From contig CBDFGV010000003.1 of NCBI GenBank assembly GCA_965247245.1, forward strand, positions 2,232,001 through 2,296,000: DNA of 64,000 nt, read 5' to 3'. This DNA is from Tectiglobus sp965247245. Its GTDB lineage: Bacteria; Pseudomonadota; Alphaproteobacteria; Rhizobiales; Hyphomicrobiaceae. Under the pieces are notes generated by a model. The model did not search any database and was not told where the DNA came from. It saw only the letters and a list, made by a program, of their open reading frames with translations. Below, piece by piece: positions 1 through 9,766 of this stretch (position 1 is the stretch's first letter; each line of letters opens with the position of its first letter). Position numbers and translations under genes: made by a program.

Positions 1-2664
1 CAGAAATCTCTCGCCCTCAAGAAGCGCGCGACTGCCCTTCTGAGCAATGTCAGAACCCGCGCGATGCAGCTCACAGCCATCAGCATCTTCAGTAACCTTG
101 CAACACTCCACAAGGAGATGGGCGAACTGCAGAAGGCTGAGACATTGTTCAGGCAGGTCCTCGAATATGCCCAACGGCTGACCGGTGTCGAAAGCACCCA
201 GACCGCGACATCGCAGGTCGCGCTCGGCGCCTTTTACTGGGAAGTGGGACGGCTGAAAGAGGCCGAACGGCTTTTCGACGAAGCACTACGAAAACACGAA
301 AAGATCTTTGGGCCTGAACATGCCAACGTTGCCGTGGCACTCAACAATTTGGCTCAGATCTATCAGCGCACCAAACGGCTCAAGAAAGCCGAGCCAGTCA
401 TGCGTCGCGCGCTTGCCATCCTCGAAAAAGTCTATGGCCGCAAACACCCGGAGGTTGGCTTTTCAGTTTCGAACCTGGGAATCCTTCTCGACGAGCTCAA
501 GCAGACGCGCGAGGCAGAAAGCCTGTTCCTCCGCGCCATTGCTATCCATGAAGAGACCACGGATCGAGAGCATCCGAATGTCATGGTGCCTTTGATCAAC
601 CTCGGCGAGCTCCACCACCTGCAGGGTCGCTTCGACCGCGCACGCGGGTTCTACACGCGCGCCCTCACAATCGGCCAGAAGCGACTGGGACCAAACCATC
701 CCCGCACGGCACGCACACTGGCAAAACTGGCGCGGCTGAACATCGATGAGAAAAACTGGCGCCCGGCGCTCAGTCTGGCGCGCAAGTCAACCGCCGTCAC
801 CGTCGAGCGTCTACTCAAGACAAGCAACGCGCTACGCGCCCGGACCAAAGATCTCGCAAGCACCGGCATCACCGATGCCAATCGCAACTTCCAGGACCAT
901 GGTCGCATCGCCTATCAGCTCGCTCGCTCCGAACCCGCACGCAACTATGAGTTGATGCAGGAAGGCTTCGTTACGGCCCAGTGGGCGCTTGCAACATCGG
1001 CGTCTCAAGCGCTGGTCAAGATGGCAGCACGCGCCAGCGCATCGTCACCGAAACTCGCAGAGCTGGTGCGTCAACAGCAGGATCTGATCGAGCAGTGGCG
1101 CGCCGCCGACCGCGCACTTGAGGCTGCAGCCCGCCTGCCCGAGAACAAACGCGATGAGGCATCGGAAACGGCAAAGGTCAAGGCGCGAGCCAACGCCGAC
1201 ACGAAACTCCTGGCGGTGAATGCGCGCCTTACCAAAGAGTTTCCCGAGTACCAGAGCCTGAACATCTCGCAGCCGTTGAAGATCAACGATGTGCAAAGCC
1301 TGCTCCGCCGCAACGAGGCATTGATCCTGATCCAGGATCTGGCAGCGACAGCACAGTTCAAGAAGGCCACAACACTCGTCTGGGTCATCAGCAAGGATGC
1401 CGCGAGCTGGAAAGAAGTCGCGATCGGCGGACAGGAAATGCGCAACCAGGTCGCCACGCTACGTTGCGGTCTCGACCATACCGCATGGTACGGCGACGGT
1501 GCGATAACCTGCGCGGACCGCCTCAAGTTGCCTTTGGGCCAAGTTCCCTCAGCAAGTGGCCCTTTGCCGTTCTCGATGGCAACGGCACATGATCTCTATC
1601 AGAAACTGTTCGGCGATCTCGAAGCGGCGATCAGCGGCAAGCAGCTGCTCATCGTCAGTACCGGCGCGCTGACCAAATTGCCGTTCCAGGCCCTCATCAC
1701 AGAGGCTCCGAGCAGCGACGACTATGCCAAGGCCGCATGGCTGATGAAGCGTCACGCTATGACGACCTTGCCGGCAGTCTCCGCGCTGGCATCGCTGCGC
1801 CGGATCGCCAGGCCAAGCGCCGCCAAGAGCCTCATGATCGGCTTTGGCAACCCGTTACTCGACGGCGACCAGGGACATCCGGATTACGGCGCCTATTACA
1901 AGAAGATGGCAGACCTCGCCCGCAAGAAGCAGCAGTGCGGTCAGCCGGGTGGCCAGAAGGTGGCCTCTCTCAATCGGGCGAACCGCGCCGTATCGCCGGT
2001 TGCTCTGAGATCAGGCATGGCTGATCTCGCGCATCTTCGCATCCAAACCCCACTGCCCGAGACGACCGATGAGCTGTGTTCCGTGGCACGGGCGTTAGGC
2101 GCCAGTGAGCGCGACATTCATTTGGGACAGCGTGCAACCGAAAACAGTTTGAAGAAGTTGAGCGAGAGCGGCGCCCTCAAAGACTTCCGCATTGTCCATA
2201 TCGCGACGCACGGCACGCTCTCCGGGCAGGTCTCCGGCACGAACCAACCTGGCCTGATCTTCACGCCGCCAGCCAAGGCCAGCCAAACCGACGATGGCTA
2301 TCTCTCCGCCGAGGAAATCGCGGGCCTGAAACTCGATGCGGATTGGGTGATCCTGTCGGCGTGCAACACAGCGGCGGGCGACAGTGCGGACGAAGGAACA
2401 GAGGCACTATCGGGCCTGGCCCGCGGCTTCTTCTACGCCGGCGCTCGAGCCTTGCTGGTCTCGCACTGGGAGGTCGACTCGCAGGCGACCGTCAAACTGA
2501 TCACCTCCGCCATTCGCTCGATTTCGGGAAACGACAGCGTTGGCCGAGCGCAAGCGCTCCGTACTGCGATGTTGCAACTTGCCACCGGCAAGGACACCGC
2601 CAACAACCACCCATCACGGTGGGCACCGTTCGTGGTCGTCGGCGAAGGTACCCAACTAAACTAA
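1..2664 (+). CDS. TPR-repeat CHAT-domain protein (5' end outside window)
   Basis: The frame is open from base 1, so the gene begins upstream; the first internal ATG is at 64. The N-terminal half is a run of about six tetratricopeptide repeats of the NLAxxYxxxGRxxEAE type. The C-terminal half, from roughly 1,650 onward, is a CHAT domain, a caspase-like peptidase fold. Both expected catalytic residues are visible: the His of an ATHG motif (2209-2211) and the Cys of an LSACNTA motif (2362-2364). Known CHAT proteins cleave partner proteins or act as effectors recruited through their TPRs. No partner is evident here, since the next gene, leuD, is convergent and unrelated. There is no signal peptide in the visible part. 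Domain assignment is firm; substrate and role are unknown. Confidence 0.9.
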   Translation, partial: QKSLALKKRATALLSNVRTRAMQLTAISIFSNLATLHKEMGELQKAETLFRQVLEYAQRLTGVESTQTATSQVALGAFYWEVGRLKEAERLFDEALRKHEKIFGPEHANVAVALNNLAQIYQRTKRLKKAEPVMRRALAILEKVYGRKHPEVGFSVSNLGILLDELKQTREAESLFLRAIAIHEETTDREHPNVMVPLINLGELHHLQGRFDRARGFYTRALTIGQKRLGPNHPRTARTLAKLARLNIDEKNWRPALSLARKSTAVTVERLLKTSNALRARTKDLASTGITDANRNFQDHGRIAYQLARSEPARNYELMQEGFVTAQWALATSASQALVKMAARASASSPKLAELVRQQQDLIEQWRAADRALEAAARLPENKRDEASETAKVKARANADTKLLAVNARLTKEFPEYQSLNISQPLKINDVQSLLRRNEALILIQDLAATAQFKKATTLVWVISKDAASWKEVAIGGQEMRNQVATLRCGLDHTAWYGDGAITCADRLKLPLGQVPSASGPLPFSMATAHDLYQKLFGDLEAAISGKQLLIVSTGALTKLPFQALITEAPSSDDYAKAAWLMKRHAMTTLPAVSALASLRRIARPSAAKSLMIGFGNPLLDGDQGHPDYGAYYKKMADLARKKQQCGQPGGQKVASLNRANRAVSPVALRSGMADLAHLRIQTPLPETTDELCSVARALGASERDIHLGQRATENSLKKLSESGALKDFRIVHIATHGTLSGQVSGTNQPGLIFTPPAKASQTDDGYLSAEEIAGLKLDADWVILSACNTAAGDSADEGTEALSGLARGFFYAGARALLVSHWEVDSQATVKLITSAIRSISGNDSVGRAQALRTAMLQLATGKDTANNHPSRWAPFVVVGEGTQLN

Positions 2665-2711
2665 GTGATAGCGATCAGGTCTTAGATGACAAGCACGGCG
2701 CTCGGCAGCAA

Positions 2712-3317
2712 TTACACCCAGGGTCTGCCGGCTGAGATCTTGCTTTCGTAGCTGGTGATGGACGCCTCGCGCTGCAGCGTCAGCCCGATATCATCGAGGC
2801 CTTCGATCAAGCATTCCTTACGAAACGGATCAACGTCGAAGCTGTCCGTCTTGCCATCCGGCCCTTGCACCGTTTGGTTCGGCAGATCGATCGTGATCTC
2901 GGCACCGGGAAGTTCCAGCAGGAAGCGCAGCAGCTCGTTCACACGCTCTTCCGGCAGCTTGATCGGCAAAATGCCGTTCTTGAAAGTGTTGTTGAAGAAG
3001 ATGTCGGCAAAGGACGGAGCAATGATGCTGCGAATACCGAAATCCAGCAGCGCCCATGGGGCGTGCTCACGGCTGGATCCACAACCGAAGTTCTCACCAG
3101 CCACCAGGATCTTCGCGTCCTTGTAGCCGTCCTGATTGAGAATGAAATCCGGCTTGTCGTTGCCCTGCTCGTCGTAACGGATCTCTGCGAAGAGAGCGCT
3201 GCCCAAACCGGTCCTTTTGATCGTCTTCAGGTACTTTTTGGGAATGATCATATCGGTATCGATATTGATCATGTTCATCGGCGCCGCGACCCCGGTCAAC
3301 GTAGTAAACTTATCCAT
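2712..3317 (-). CDS. leuD: 3-isopropylmalate dehydratase small subunit
   Basis: A 201-residue protein of the usual LeuD length. With LeuC it isomerises 2-isopropylmalate to 3-isopropylmalate in cytoplasmic leucine synthesis. The sequence shows the family hallmarks: the NIDTDMIIPKKYLK segment near the start and the GENFGCGSSREHAPWAL substrate-recognition loop around residues 73-90. LeuD carries no Fe-S ligands, as expected, because the cluster sits in LeuC. No leuC or leuB is seen in the window, so the gene stands alone between a convergent CHAT gene and a divergent hydantoinase-like gene. Start: ATG with upstream purines. Confident. Confidence 0.96.
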   Translation of the reverse strand: MDKFTTLTGVAAPMNMINIDTDMIIPKKYLKTIKRTGLGSALFAEIRYDEQGNDKPDFILNQDGYKDAKILVAGENFGCGSSREHAPWALLDFGIRSIIAPSFADIFFNNTFKNGILPIKLPEERVNELLRFLLELPGAEITIDLPNQTVQGPDGKTDSFDVDPFRKECLIEGLDDIGLTLQREASITSYESKISAGRPWV

Positions 3318-3588
3318 CTCATCCTCTTACGGCGGTGCAGCCGCCACATTGCTAGACCGAGCACGCTCGAACTCTAGGCATATCCCTTTAGGCTGAACCG
3401 AAATTCTACAACAATCGCTCCACCGCAGCAATGAACGAATTCATGAGAGCGATCAAGCAATTGCAGCGGCTGATCGCCCTCATACCTTGCCCTTGCTCTC
3501 AGTTTTCGCCATAGCATCGCGCATCCGATTATTGTCGGCAGGCGATGGCCTCGCGCCACCTGCCCAGCAGCCGAGCAAATCCCGAACC

Positions 3589-5712
3589 ATGAAAGAAAAT
3601 GTCGCCCCGAGCCGCGCATATCGCATCGGTATCGATGTCGGCGGCACGTTTACCAAGGCGGTTCTGATCGACAACGCAGATCGCAGCGTGGTCGGGCGAT
3701 ACTCCGTCAAGACCACGCATGCCCACGAGCGCGGCGTCGCGGCCGGCGTTGTCGAAGTCTTTCGCGAGGTGCTAGCGCAATCCCAGGTCGAACCGAAAGA
3801 GGTCGTGTTCCTGGCCCACAGCACCACGCAGGCAACCAATGCGTTGCTGGAAGGCGATGTCGCCAAGGTCGGCATCATCGGCATGGCCGGCGCCGCAGCA
3901 GCCAAGCTAGCAGAAAAGCAAGCCAGCATCCCAGCCCTCGAACTTGGCGCCGGTCATTACCTCGAGACAGCCAACCAGTTTCTGATCTCCGATGACTTGA
4001 GCCGGGAAGCGGTCGAACAGGCCATCGCTGCACTCGCAGCGGATGGTGCCGAAGTCCTTGTCGCATCTGGCGCTTTTGGCGTTGACGATACAGCCAGCGA
4101 AGAACTGGTCCGTGAAGTTGGCAGCCAGACCGGCCTGCTGGCGACATGCGGCCACGAAATTACGCGGCTCTACGGCTTAAGCAAGCGTACGCGCACCGCT
4201 GTGATCAACGCCTCCATCCTGCCGAAGATGAACGAGACGGCGGCGATGACCGAGGCCAGTGTCCGCGAGGCGGGAATATCAGCACCGCTGATGATCATGC
4301 GTGGCGACGGCGGCGTCATGGATATTACTGAGATGCGCCGCAGACCTGCACTGACGACACTGTCCGGTCCGGCGGCAAGTGTCGCCGGCGCACTGATGCA
4401 CCTGCGCGTGTCGGACGGTATTTATTTCGAGGTTGGTGGCACCTCGACCAACATGGGTGTCATTCGAGACGGACGCCCCACCGTAAAATACGCCAACATC
4501 GGCGGCCATGACACGTTCATCAACTCATTGGATGTACGCGTTGTCGGCGTTGCCGGTGGCAGTATGGTCCGCGTCGACGAGAGCGGCGAAATCGATGTTG
4601 GTCCGCGCAGCGCCCATATTGCGGGCCTGCCTTATGCGTCCTTCGCAGGCGAAAGCGAACTCGACGGGATAGAGCTCATATGGTTCGAGCCAAGGCCGGG
4701 TGACGGCAAAGACCATGCCACCGTGAGATCCAAGAACGGTCAGAGCTATGCGCTGACGACAACCTGTGCAGCCAACGCATTGGGTCTCGTCACACCGGAT
4801 ATGCACGCCTACGGCAATCCTGAAGCAGCGAAACATGCGTTCGCCGCCCTGGGCTCACATCTTGGTATCGGTCCGGAAGAAATAGCCAGACGATGTCTTG
4901 AGGCCGCCACCAGAAAACTCCAGCCCGTCGTTGAGAGCTTAGTCAAAGAATACCAGCTGGATGCTGACCAGACTTTGCTCATCGGCGAAGGTGGCGGTGC
5001 TGGTGCAATCGTACCGTTTATATCCAAGCAGATGGATCTCAAGTTCGAGATTTCGAAAGACGCCGAGGTCATCTCGTCAATTGGAGTTGCCTTGGCGATG
5101 GTGCGCGACACCGTTGAGCGCGTCATCCCTCATCCAAAGCCAGAAGATGTTCAGGCCGTACGCCAGGAGGCTATCGACGCGGTTGTCCGGCTCGGCGCGG
5201 ACCCAAAAGCCGTCGATGTCACGGTTGAGGTCGACCCGACCACACAGCTGGTCAGCGCCACCGCCATTGGCGCCGCAGCCATGCACGCCAAGGACGATGA
5301 TGGCGGCATCACGGAAGGAGAGGCAAGAAGCATTGCCGCAAGATCAATGGATTGCGCGCCGAATGCACTGTCCTGCGTCGCCTCAACTGCAGCTTTGCGT
5401 GTGTTCCAGCCAATCTCCGACCAACTGTCCCGTCTCCGCGTCGTCGACAAGTCAGGTACGATCCGGTTGCGAAGATCCACCGCAAAAGTTGCAGTAACCA
5501 CTGTTGCACAAGCCGAGGTAGCGCTATCCAAATTGATCGCAGAACAGGAACTGACGTCTGACCGCAGCGATTACTTCGTGTGTCACACCGTTCACCTAAC
5601 CGATCTGTCCCACATTCACGAGCAAGAACAACGGGTTGCGCTGCTGCGAAGTGAGTTGTCAGACATGTCCCCCAACGAAACGGTCATCCTGCTCGCCTCT
5701 GAGCAAAAATAA
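3589..5712 (+). CDS. Hydantoinase/oxoprolinase family protein
   Basis: A 707-residue protein of the HyuA / 5-oxoprolinase / acetone-carboxylase beta superfamily, which couples ATP hydrolysis to ring opening or carboxylation. The N-terminal ATPase signature GIDVGGTFTKAVLID lies at residues 12-26. A second glycine-rich box, IYFEVGGTSTNMG, lies near residue 280, and IGEGGGAGAIVPF near residue 465. The frame opens earlier at a TTG (3487), but that extension is not family-like, and ATG 3589 places the ATPase motif at the usual distance. No partner HyuB-type subunit follows. The next gene, 226 bp on, belongs to the formate dehydrogenase operon. The substrate cannot be told from sequence. Confidence 0.85.
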   Translation: MKENVAPSRAYRIGIDVGGTFTKAVLIDNADRSVVGRYSVKTTHAHERGVAAGVVEVFREVLAQSQVEPKEVVFLAHSTTQATNALLEGDVAKVGIIGMAGAAAAKLAEKQASIPALELGAGHYLETANQFLISDDLSREAVEQAIAALAADGAEVLVASGAFGVDDTASEELVREVGSQTGLLATCGHEITRLYGLSKRTRTAVINASILPKMNETAAMTEASVREAGISAPLMIMRGDGGVMDITEMRRRPALTTLSGPAASVAGALMHLRVSDGIYFEVGGTSTNMGVIRDGRPTVKYANIGGHDTFINSLDVRVVGVAGGSMVRVDESGEIDVGPRSAHIAGLPYASFAGESELDGIELIWFEPRPGDGKDHATVRSKNGQSYALTTTCAANALGLVTPDMHAYGNPEAAKHAFAALGSHLGIGPEEIARRCLEAATRKLQPVVESLVKEYQLDADQTLLIGEGGGAGAIVPFISKQMDLKFEISKDAEVISSIGVALAMVRDTVERVIPHPKPEDVQAVRQEAIDAVVRLGADPKAVDVTVEVDPTTQLVSATAIGAAAMHAKDDDGGITEGEARSIAARSMDCAPNALSCVASTAALRVFQPISDQLSRLRVVDKSGTIRLRRSTAKVAVTTVAQAEVALSKLIAEQELTSDRSDYFVCHTVHLTDLSHIHEQEQRVALLRSELSDMSPNETVILLASEQK

Positions 5713-5938
5713 CGTCCGTGCGAGCCTCGTGCTCCCGCCAAGGCAAGGTCCATAAATTCTTTCTTTTCAGATACTTACGATTGTTGGGATTGAGCCGTTG
5801 ATGACCAACCTCTAAGCAATTCTTACAATCTGCAAAATATTCAACTTGATTGCTGCAACTTTTGCATTGCAAGGGGGTGCGGCAATCGTTAACGTCGCTG
5901 TTTAGAACGATAATAAACAGCCTGGGGAAACGACCCGA

Positions 5939-6556
5939 ATGAACGGCAGCGAAGTCATCGCTGAGGTCGGGAATAATGATGTCGCGGAAGAGGATCTTCT
6001 GCGCGCTCAGCTGTATGGGCTTCTCGCCAATACCCTTTCTAAAGCACCTGATGAAGCGGAACTCGCCCGGCTCGCGCAGCTTCAGGGTGATGAAACCCCA
6101 TTGGGCAAGGCTGTCGCCGCGTTATCACGAGTCGCAGCTGGTCGGGATGCAACTGAGATATCCGACGAGTTTCACGACCTCTTCATCGGCGTTGGCCGCG
6201 GTGAACTACTGCCTTACGCGTCCTACTATCTGACCGGTTTCCTGCACGAGAAACCGCTGGCCAAGCTGCGCAATGACATGTCGGCTTACGGCGCGACAAA
6301 ATCAGAAGACGTCAGTGAGCCGGAAGATCACGCAGCCAGCGTGCTTGAAGTTATGGCCGGCCTTATCGATGGCCGATTTGGACAGCCGGCATCTATCGAA
6401 CAACAAAAGGAATTCTACGACGCGCACATCGCCTCCTGGATGAGTGTTTTCTTCCAGGACTTGGCCGGCGCGTCGTCGTCAGTGCTCTACGCAACGGTCG
6501 CCGAAGTGGGCTTGCGCTTTCTCGAAATCGAGAACGCGGCCTTTGAGATGGACTAA
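5939..6556 (+). CDS. TorD/DmsD-family redox enzyme maturation chaperone
   Basis: A 205-residue, all-helical cytoplasmic protein of the TorD family, the chaperones that bind Tat signal peptides of molybdoenzymes until the cofactor is loaded. Visible family features are the N-terminal LRAQLYGLLANTL helix, the EFHDLFIGVGRGELLPYASYYLTG stretch near residues 80-103 (the E-Y/F-x-x-L-F-x-G signature region) and the later PEDHAASVLEVM segment. It heads the formate dehydrogenase gene set, 71 bp before a Tat-signal small protein and 310 bp before the Tat-targeted catalytic subunit. The likely client is therefore that subunit. Start ATG follows GGGGAAA. Confidence 0.9.
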   Translation: MNGSEVIAEVGNNDVAEEDLLRAQLYGLLANTLSKAPDEAELARLAQLQGDETPLGKAVAALSRVAAGRDATEISDEFHDLFIGVGRGELLPYASYYLTGFLHEKPLAKLRNDMSAYGATKSEDVSEPEDHAASVLEVMAGLIDGRFGQPASIEQQKEFYDAHIASWMSVFFQDLAGASSSVLYATVAEVGLRFLEIENAAFEMD

Positions 6557-6627
6557 CCTCTCACGGTGATCTGAGCGAGGAGATGAGGGTTGCAATTGGC
6601 CCCTCATAACTAAAGGGAGAAGGACGC

Positions 6628-6822
6628 ATGAAACAGGATAAGGGGCAGGTCACGACCGACCGACGCAACTTCCTGAAGCTTGCCGGAGCGGGTGCCGTAA
6701 CAGGTGGCGCCGCAGCGATCGGCAGCGGGACGGCTCAAGCAGAGACGCCGCAGGACACCGGACAGGGTCGATACCAGGAAACCGATCACGTTAAGCGTGT
6801 TTACGAGCTTTCACGGTTCTAG
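6628..6822 (+). CDS. Formate dehydrogenase region Tat-target small protein
   Basis: A 64-residue protein that is mostly a twin-arginine signal: DRRNFLKLAGAGAVTGGAAA, ending in an AQA cleavage site near residue 37. A short polar tail ends in YELSRF. This matches the small 'formate dehydrogenase region TAT target' family found directly upstream of alpha subunits in FDH3-type operons. A strong ribosome site (GGGAGAAGGA) precedes the ATG. The role is unknown; it may be a structural part of, or assembly factor for, the exported enzyme. It lies 44 bp before the catalytic subunit gene. Confidence 0.85.
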   Translation: MKQDKGQVTTDRRNFLKLAGAGAVTGGAAAIGSGTAQAETPQDTGQGRYQETDHVKRVYELSRF

Positions 6823-6866
6823 ACCGGAACGAAAACAAGATTTTCATCGTCCATTAGGAGACAACT

Positions 6867-9755
6867 ATGCTCAGAAAGAAGATGCGCGGGGTTGCACAAG
6901 GCCCCCGGATGTCATCTGCACTCGGTGAGCAATCCAACTCGACAATTGATCGTCGCGCTTTCTTGCGCAATTCCGGTCTTGCCGTCGGCGGATTGACTAT
7001 TGCAGCAGCAGCCACATCAGGTGGCCGCGTGAAGCCGGCTCAGGCCGCTGGCGCCGCTGCTGGCAAGGTCGAAATCAAGAAATCAGTCTGCACCCACTGT
7101 TCAGTTGGCTGCACCGTTCTTGCCGAAGTTCAAGGCGGTGTCTGGATCGGCCAGGAGCCTGGCTTTGATAGCCCATTCAACCTCGGCGCCCACTGCGCCA
7201 AGGGTGCTGCCGTCCGCGAGCACGCTCATGGTGAGCGCCGCCTGCGCTATCCAATGAAGTTGGAAGGCGGCAAGTGGAAGCGGATTTCGTGGGCCGACGC
7301 CATCAACGAAATCGGCGACGGCATGATGAAGATCCGCAAAGAGTCAGGACCGGATTCGGTTTACTGGCTGGGATCTGCCAAGCACAACAACGAGCAGGCC
7401 TACCTGTTCCGTAAGTTTGCAGCCTTCTGGGGTACGAACAACGTCGACCACCAGGCTCGCATCTGTCACTCCACCACAGTTGCCGGTGTTGCCAACACCT
7501 GGGGCTATGGTGCGATGACGAACTCCTACAACGACATCCACAACTCACGGGCAATGATCCTGATCGGATCGAACCCATCGGAAGCCCACCCGGTTGCGCT
7601 GCAGCACTTGCTCAAAGCCAAAGAGCAGAACAATGCAGCCATGATCGTCTGCGACCCGCGCTTCACGCGCACCGCAGCCCACGCGACCGAGTATGTCCGC
7701 TTCCGTCCGGGCACGGACGTCGGCCTCATCTGGGGTATCCTGTGGCATGTCTTTGAAAACGGCTGGGAAGATAAGGAATATATCCGCCAGCGCGTTTGGG
7801 GCATGGATCAGATCCGCGAAGAAGTGAAGAAGTGGACTCCGGAAGAGACCGAAAAGGTCACCGGCGTTCCTGGTTCACAGCTCCGCCGCGTTGCCCGCAC
7901 CTTGGCAACCAACAAGCCTGGCACCCTGATCTGGTGCATGGGCGGCACGCAGCACACCAACGGTAACAATAACACCCGCGCTTACTGCATCCTGCAGCTG
8001 GCTTTGGGCAACATTGGCCGGACCGGTGGCGGTGCCAACATCTTCCGCGGCCACGACAACGTTCAGGGCGCAACAGACTTCGGCGTTCTCTGCCATACGC
8101 TGCCAGGCTACTACGGCATCAAGGCAGGTTCCTGGAAGCACTGGTGCCGTGTCTGGGATGTCGACTACGACTACATGGTTGGTCGCTTCAAAGACAAGAA
8201 GCTGATGTCGAAGGCCGGCATGCCGGTTTCGCGTTGGATCGACGGTGTTCTGGAAGCCAAGGACAACCTTGAGCAGCCAGACAACGTTCGCGCCATGGTC
8301 TTCTGGGGCCATGCACCGAACTCACAGACTCGTCTGCCTGAAATGGCCAAGGCTATGGAAAAGCTCGACATGCTTGTCGTGATCGATCCATATCCGACGA
8401 TGTCAGCTGTGATGAGCGAGAAGAAGGATGGCGTTTATCTTCTGCCAGCCTCAACTCAGTTCGAAACCTACGGTTCTGTCACCGCTTCAAACCGCTCTCT
8501 TCAGTGGCGTGAGAAGGTTGTTGAGCCACTCTTCGAGTCGCTGCCAGATCACACGATCATGGCGATGTTCGCGAAGAAGTTCGGTTTCGACAAAGAGCTC
8601 TTCAAGCACATCAAGATGCAGAAGGACCCCAAGGGTAACGATGAGCCTGTGATTGAGGACATCACCCGCGAGTTCAACAAGGGCATGTGGACCATTGGTT
8701 ACACCGGTCAGTCACCGGAGCGCATCAAGGATCACATGAAGTATCAGCATCACTTCGACAAGACCACGCTTCAGGCGAAGGGCGGTCCGCTCGATGGTGA
8801 GTACTACGGCATGCCTTGGCCGGCATGGGGTACCGCTGAGATGAAGCACCCGGGCACACCGAACCTCTACGACCCATCCAAGCCGGTCGCAGAAGGTGGC
8901 TTGAACTTCCGGGCACGCTTCGGTGTTGAGCGCAACGGTGAAAACCTGCTTGCCGAAGGTTCTTACCCGCCAGGTAACGAACTCAAGGATGGCCATCCGG
9001 AATTCACCATGGCTATGCTCAAGAAGTTGGGTTGGGACAGCGATCTCACCGACGAAGAGCGGGCATCCATCGAAAAGGTTGCAGGCGACAAGACCAACTG
9101 GAAGACCGACCTCTCAGGCGGCATCCAGCGCGTTGCAATCAAGCATGGTTGTGCGCCGTTCGGTAACGCGAAGGCCCGGACCGTGGTCTGGAACTTCCCG
9201 GATCCGATCCCAACGCACCGCGAGCCGCTCTATACCAACCGGCGCGATCTTCTCGACAAGTACGCTACGTACAAAGATCGGAAGATGTATCGTCTGCCGA
9301 CACGGTATGCCTCGATCCAGGAAAAGGATGTCTCCAAGGACTATCCAATGATCCTGACATCAGGCCGACTGGTGGAGTACGAAGGTGGTGGGGACGAAAG
9401 CCGTTCGAACCCATGGCTGGCTGAACTTCAGCAGAACATGTTCGTGGAAGTGAACCCTTCTGACGCCAACGATCTCGGCATCAAAGATGGTGAGATGGTC
9501 TGGGTTGAAGGTCCTGAAAAAGGCAAGGTCAAAGTCATGGCCATGGTCACCGAGCGGGTCGGTAAAGGCGTTGCCTTTATGCCGTTCCACTTCGGCGGTC
9601 ACTTCCAGGGTGTCGACCAGCGCGACAAGTACCCGAAGGGTGCTGATCCGTACGTGCTGGGTGAAGCATCCAACACTGCACAAACCTACGGGTTCGACTC
9701 GGTCACCAATATGCAGGAGACCAAGGCAACCCTCTGTAAAATCTCGCGCGCATAA
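6867..9755 (+). CDS. Formate dehydrogenase catalytic (alpha) subunit, Cys type
   Basis: A 962-residue Mo/W-bis-MGD enzyme of the formate dehydrogenase family, oxidising formate to CO2 on the periplasmic side. The N-terminus carries a twin-arginine signal (DRRAFLRNSG) followed by a hydrophobic stretch. A [4Fe-4S] site is seen as C75-x2-C78-x3-C82 and C110. The catalytic pair is C200-H201 in HQARICHSTTVAG. The codon is TGT, so this is a Cys form, not a selenocysteine form, and no SECIS is needed. The C-terminal molydopterin dinucleotide-binding domain begins near residue 815 (YPMILTSGRLVEYE). ATG follows AGGAG at 6856-6860. It is co-transcribed with the Fe-S and cytochrome subunits. Confidence 0.96.
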   Translation: MLRKKMRGVAQGPRMSSALGEQSNSTIDRRAFLRNSGLAVGGLTIAAAATSGGRVKPAQAAGAAAGKVEIKKSVCTHCSVGCTVLAEVQGGVWIGQEPGFDSPFNLGAHCAKGAAVREHAHGERRLRYPMKLEGGKWKRISWADAINEIGDGMMKIRKESGPDSVYWLGSAKHNNEQAYLFRKFAAFWGTNNVDHQARICHSTTVAGVANTWGYGAMTNSYNDIHNSRAMILIGSNPSEAHPVALQHLLKAKEQNNAAMIVCDPRFTRTAAHATEYVRFRPGTDVGLIWGILWHVFENGWEDKEYIRQRVWGMDQIREEVKKWTPEETEKVTGVPGSQLRRVARTLATNKPGTLIWCMGGTQHTNGNNNTRAYCILQLALGNIGRTGGGANIFRGHDNVQGATDFGVLCHTLPGYYGIKAGSWKHWCRVWDVDYDYMVGRFKDKKLMSKAGMPVSRWIDGVLEAKDNLEQPDNVRAMVFWGHAPNSQTRLPEMAKAMEKLDMLVVIDPYPTMSAVMSEKKDGVYLLPASTQFETYGSVTASNRSLQWREKVVEPLFESLPDHTIMAMFAKKFGFDKELFKHIKMQKDPKGNDEPVIEDITREFNKGMWTIGYTGQSPERIKDHMKYQHHFDKTTLQAKGGPLDGEYYGMPWPAWGTAEMKHPGTPNLYDPSKPVAEGGLNFRARFGVERNGENLLAEGSYPPGNELKDGHPEFTMAMLKKLGWDSDLTDEERASIEKVAGDKTNWKTDLSGGIQRVAIKHGCAPFGNAKARTVVWNFPDPIPTHREPLYTNRRDLLDKYATYKDRKMYRLPTRYASIQEKDVSKDYPMILTSGRLVEYEGGGDESRSNPWLAELQQNMFVEVNPSDANDLGIKDGEMVWVEGPEKGKVKVMAMVTERVGKGVAFMPFHFGGHFQGVDQRDKYPKGADPYVLGEASNTAQTYGFDSVTNMQETKATLCKISRA

Positions 9756-9766
9756 GGAGACGCATA

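Noticed and set aside
5752..5938. AT-rich stretch upstream of the TorD-like gene as a named regulatory site
   Set aside because: Probably a promoter, but no operator or -35/-10 pair could be defined by eye.
7464..7469. Possible selenocysteine at the formate dehydrogenase active site
   Set aside because: The codon is TGT (Cys) followed by CAC (His), not TGA, so no recoding is needed.
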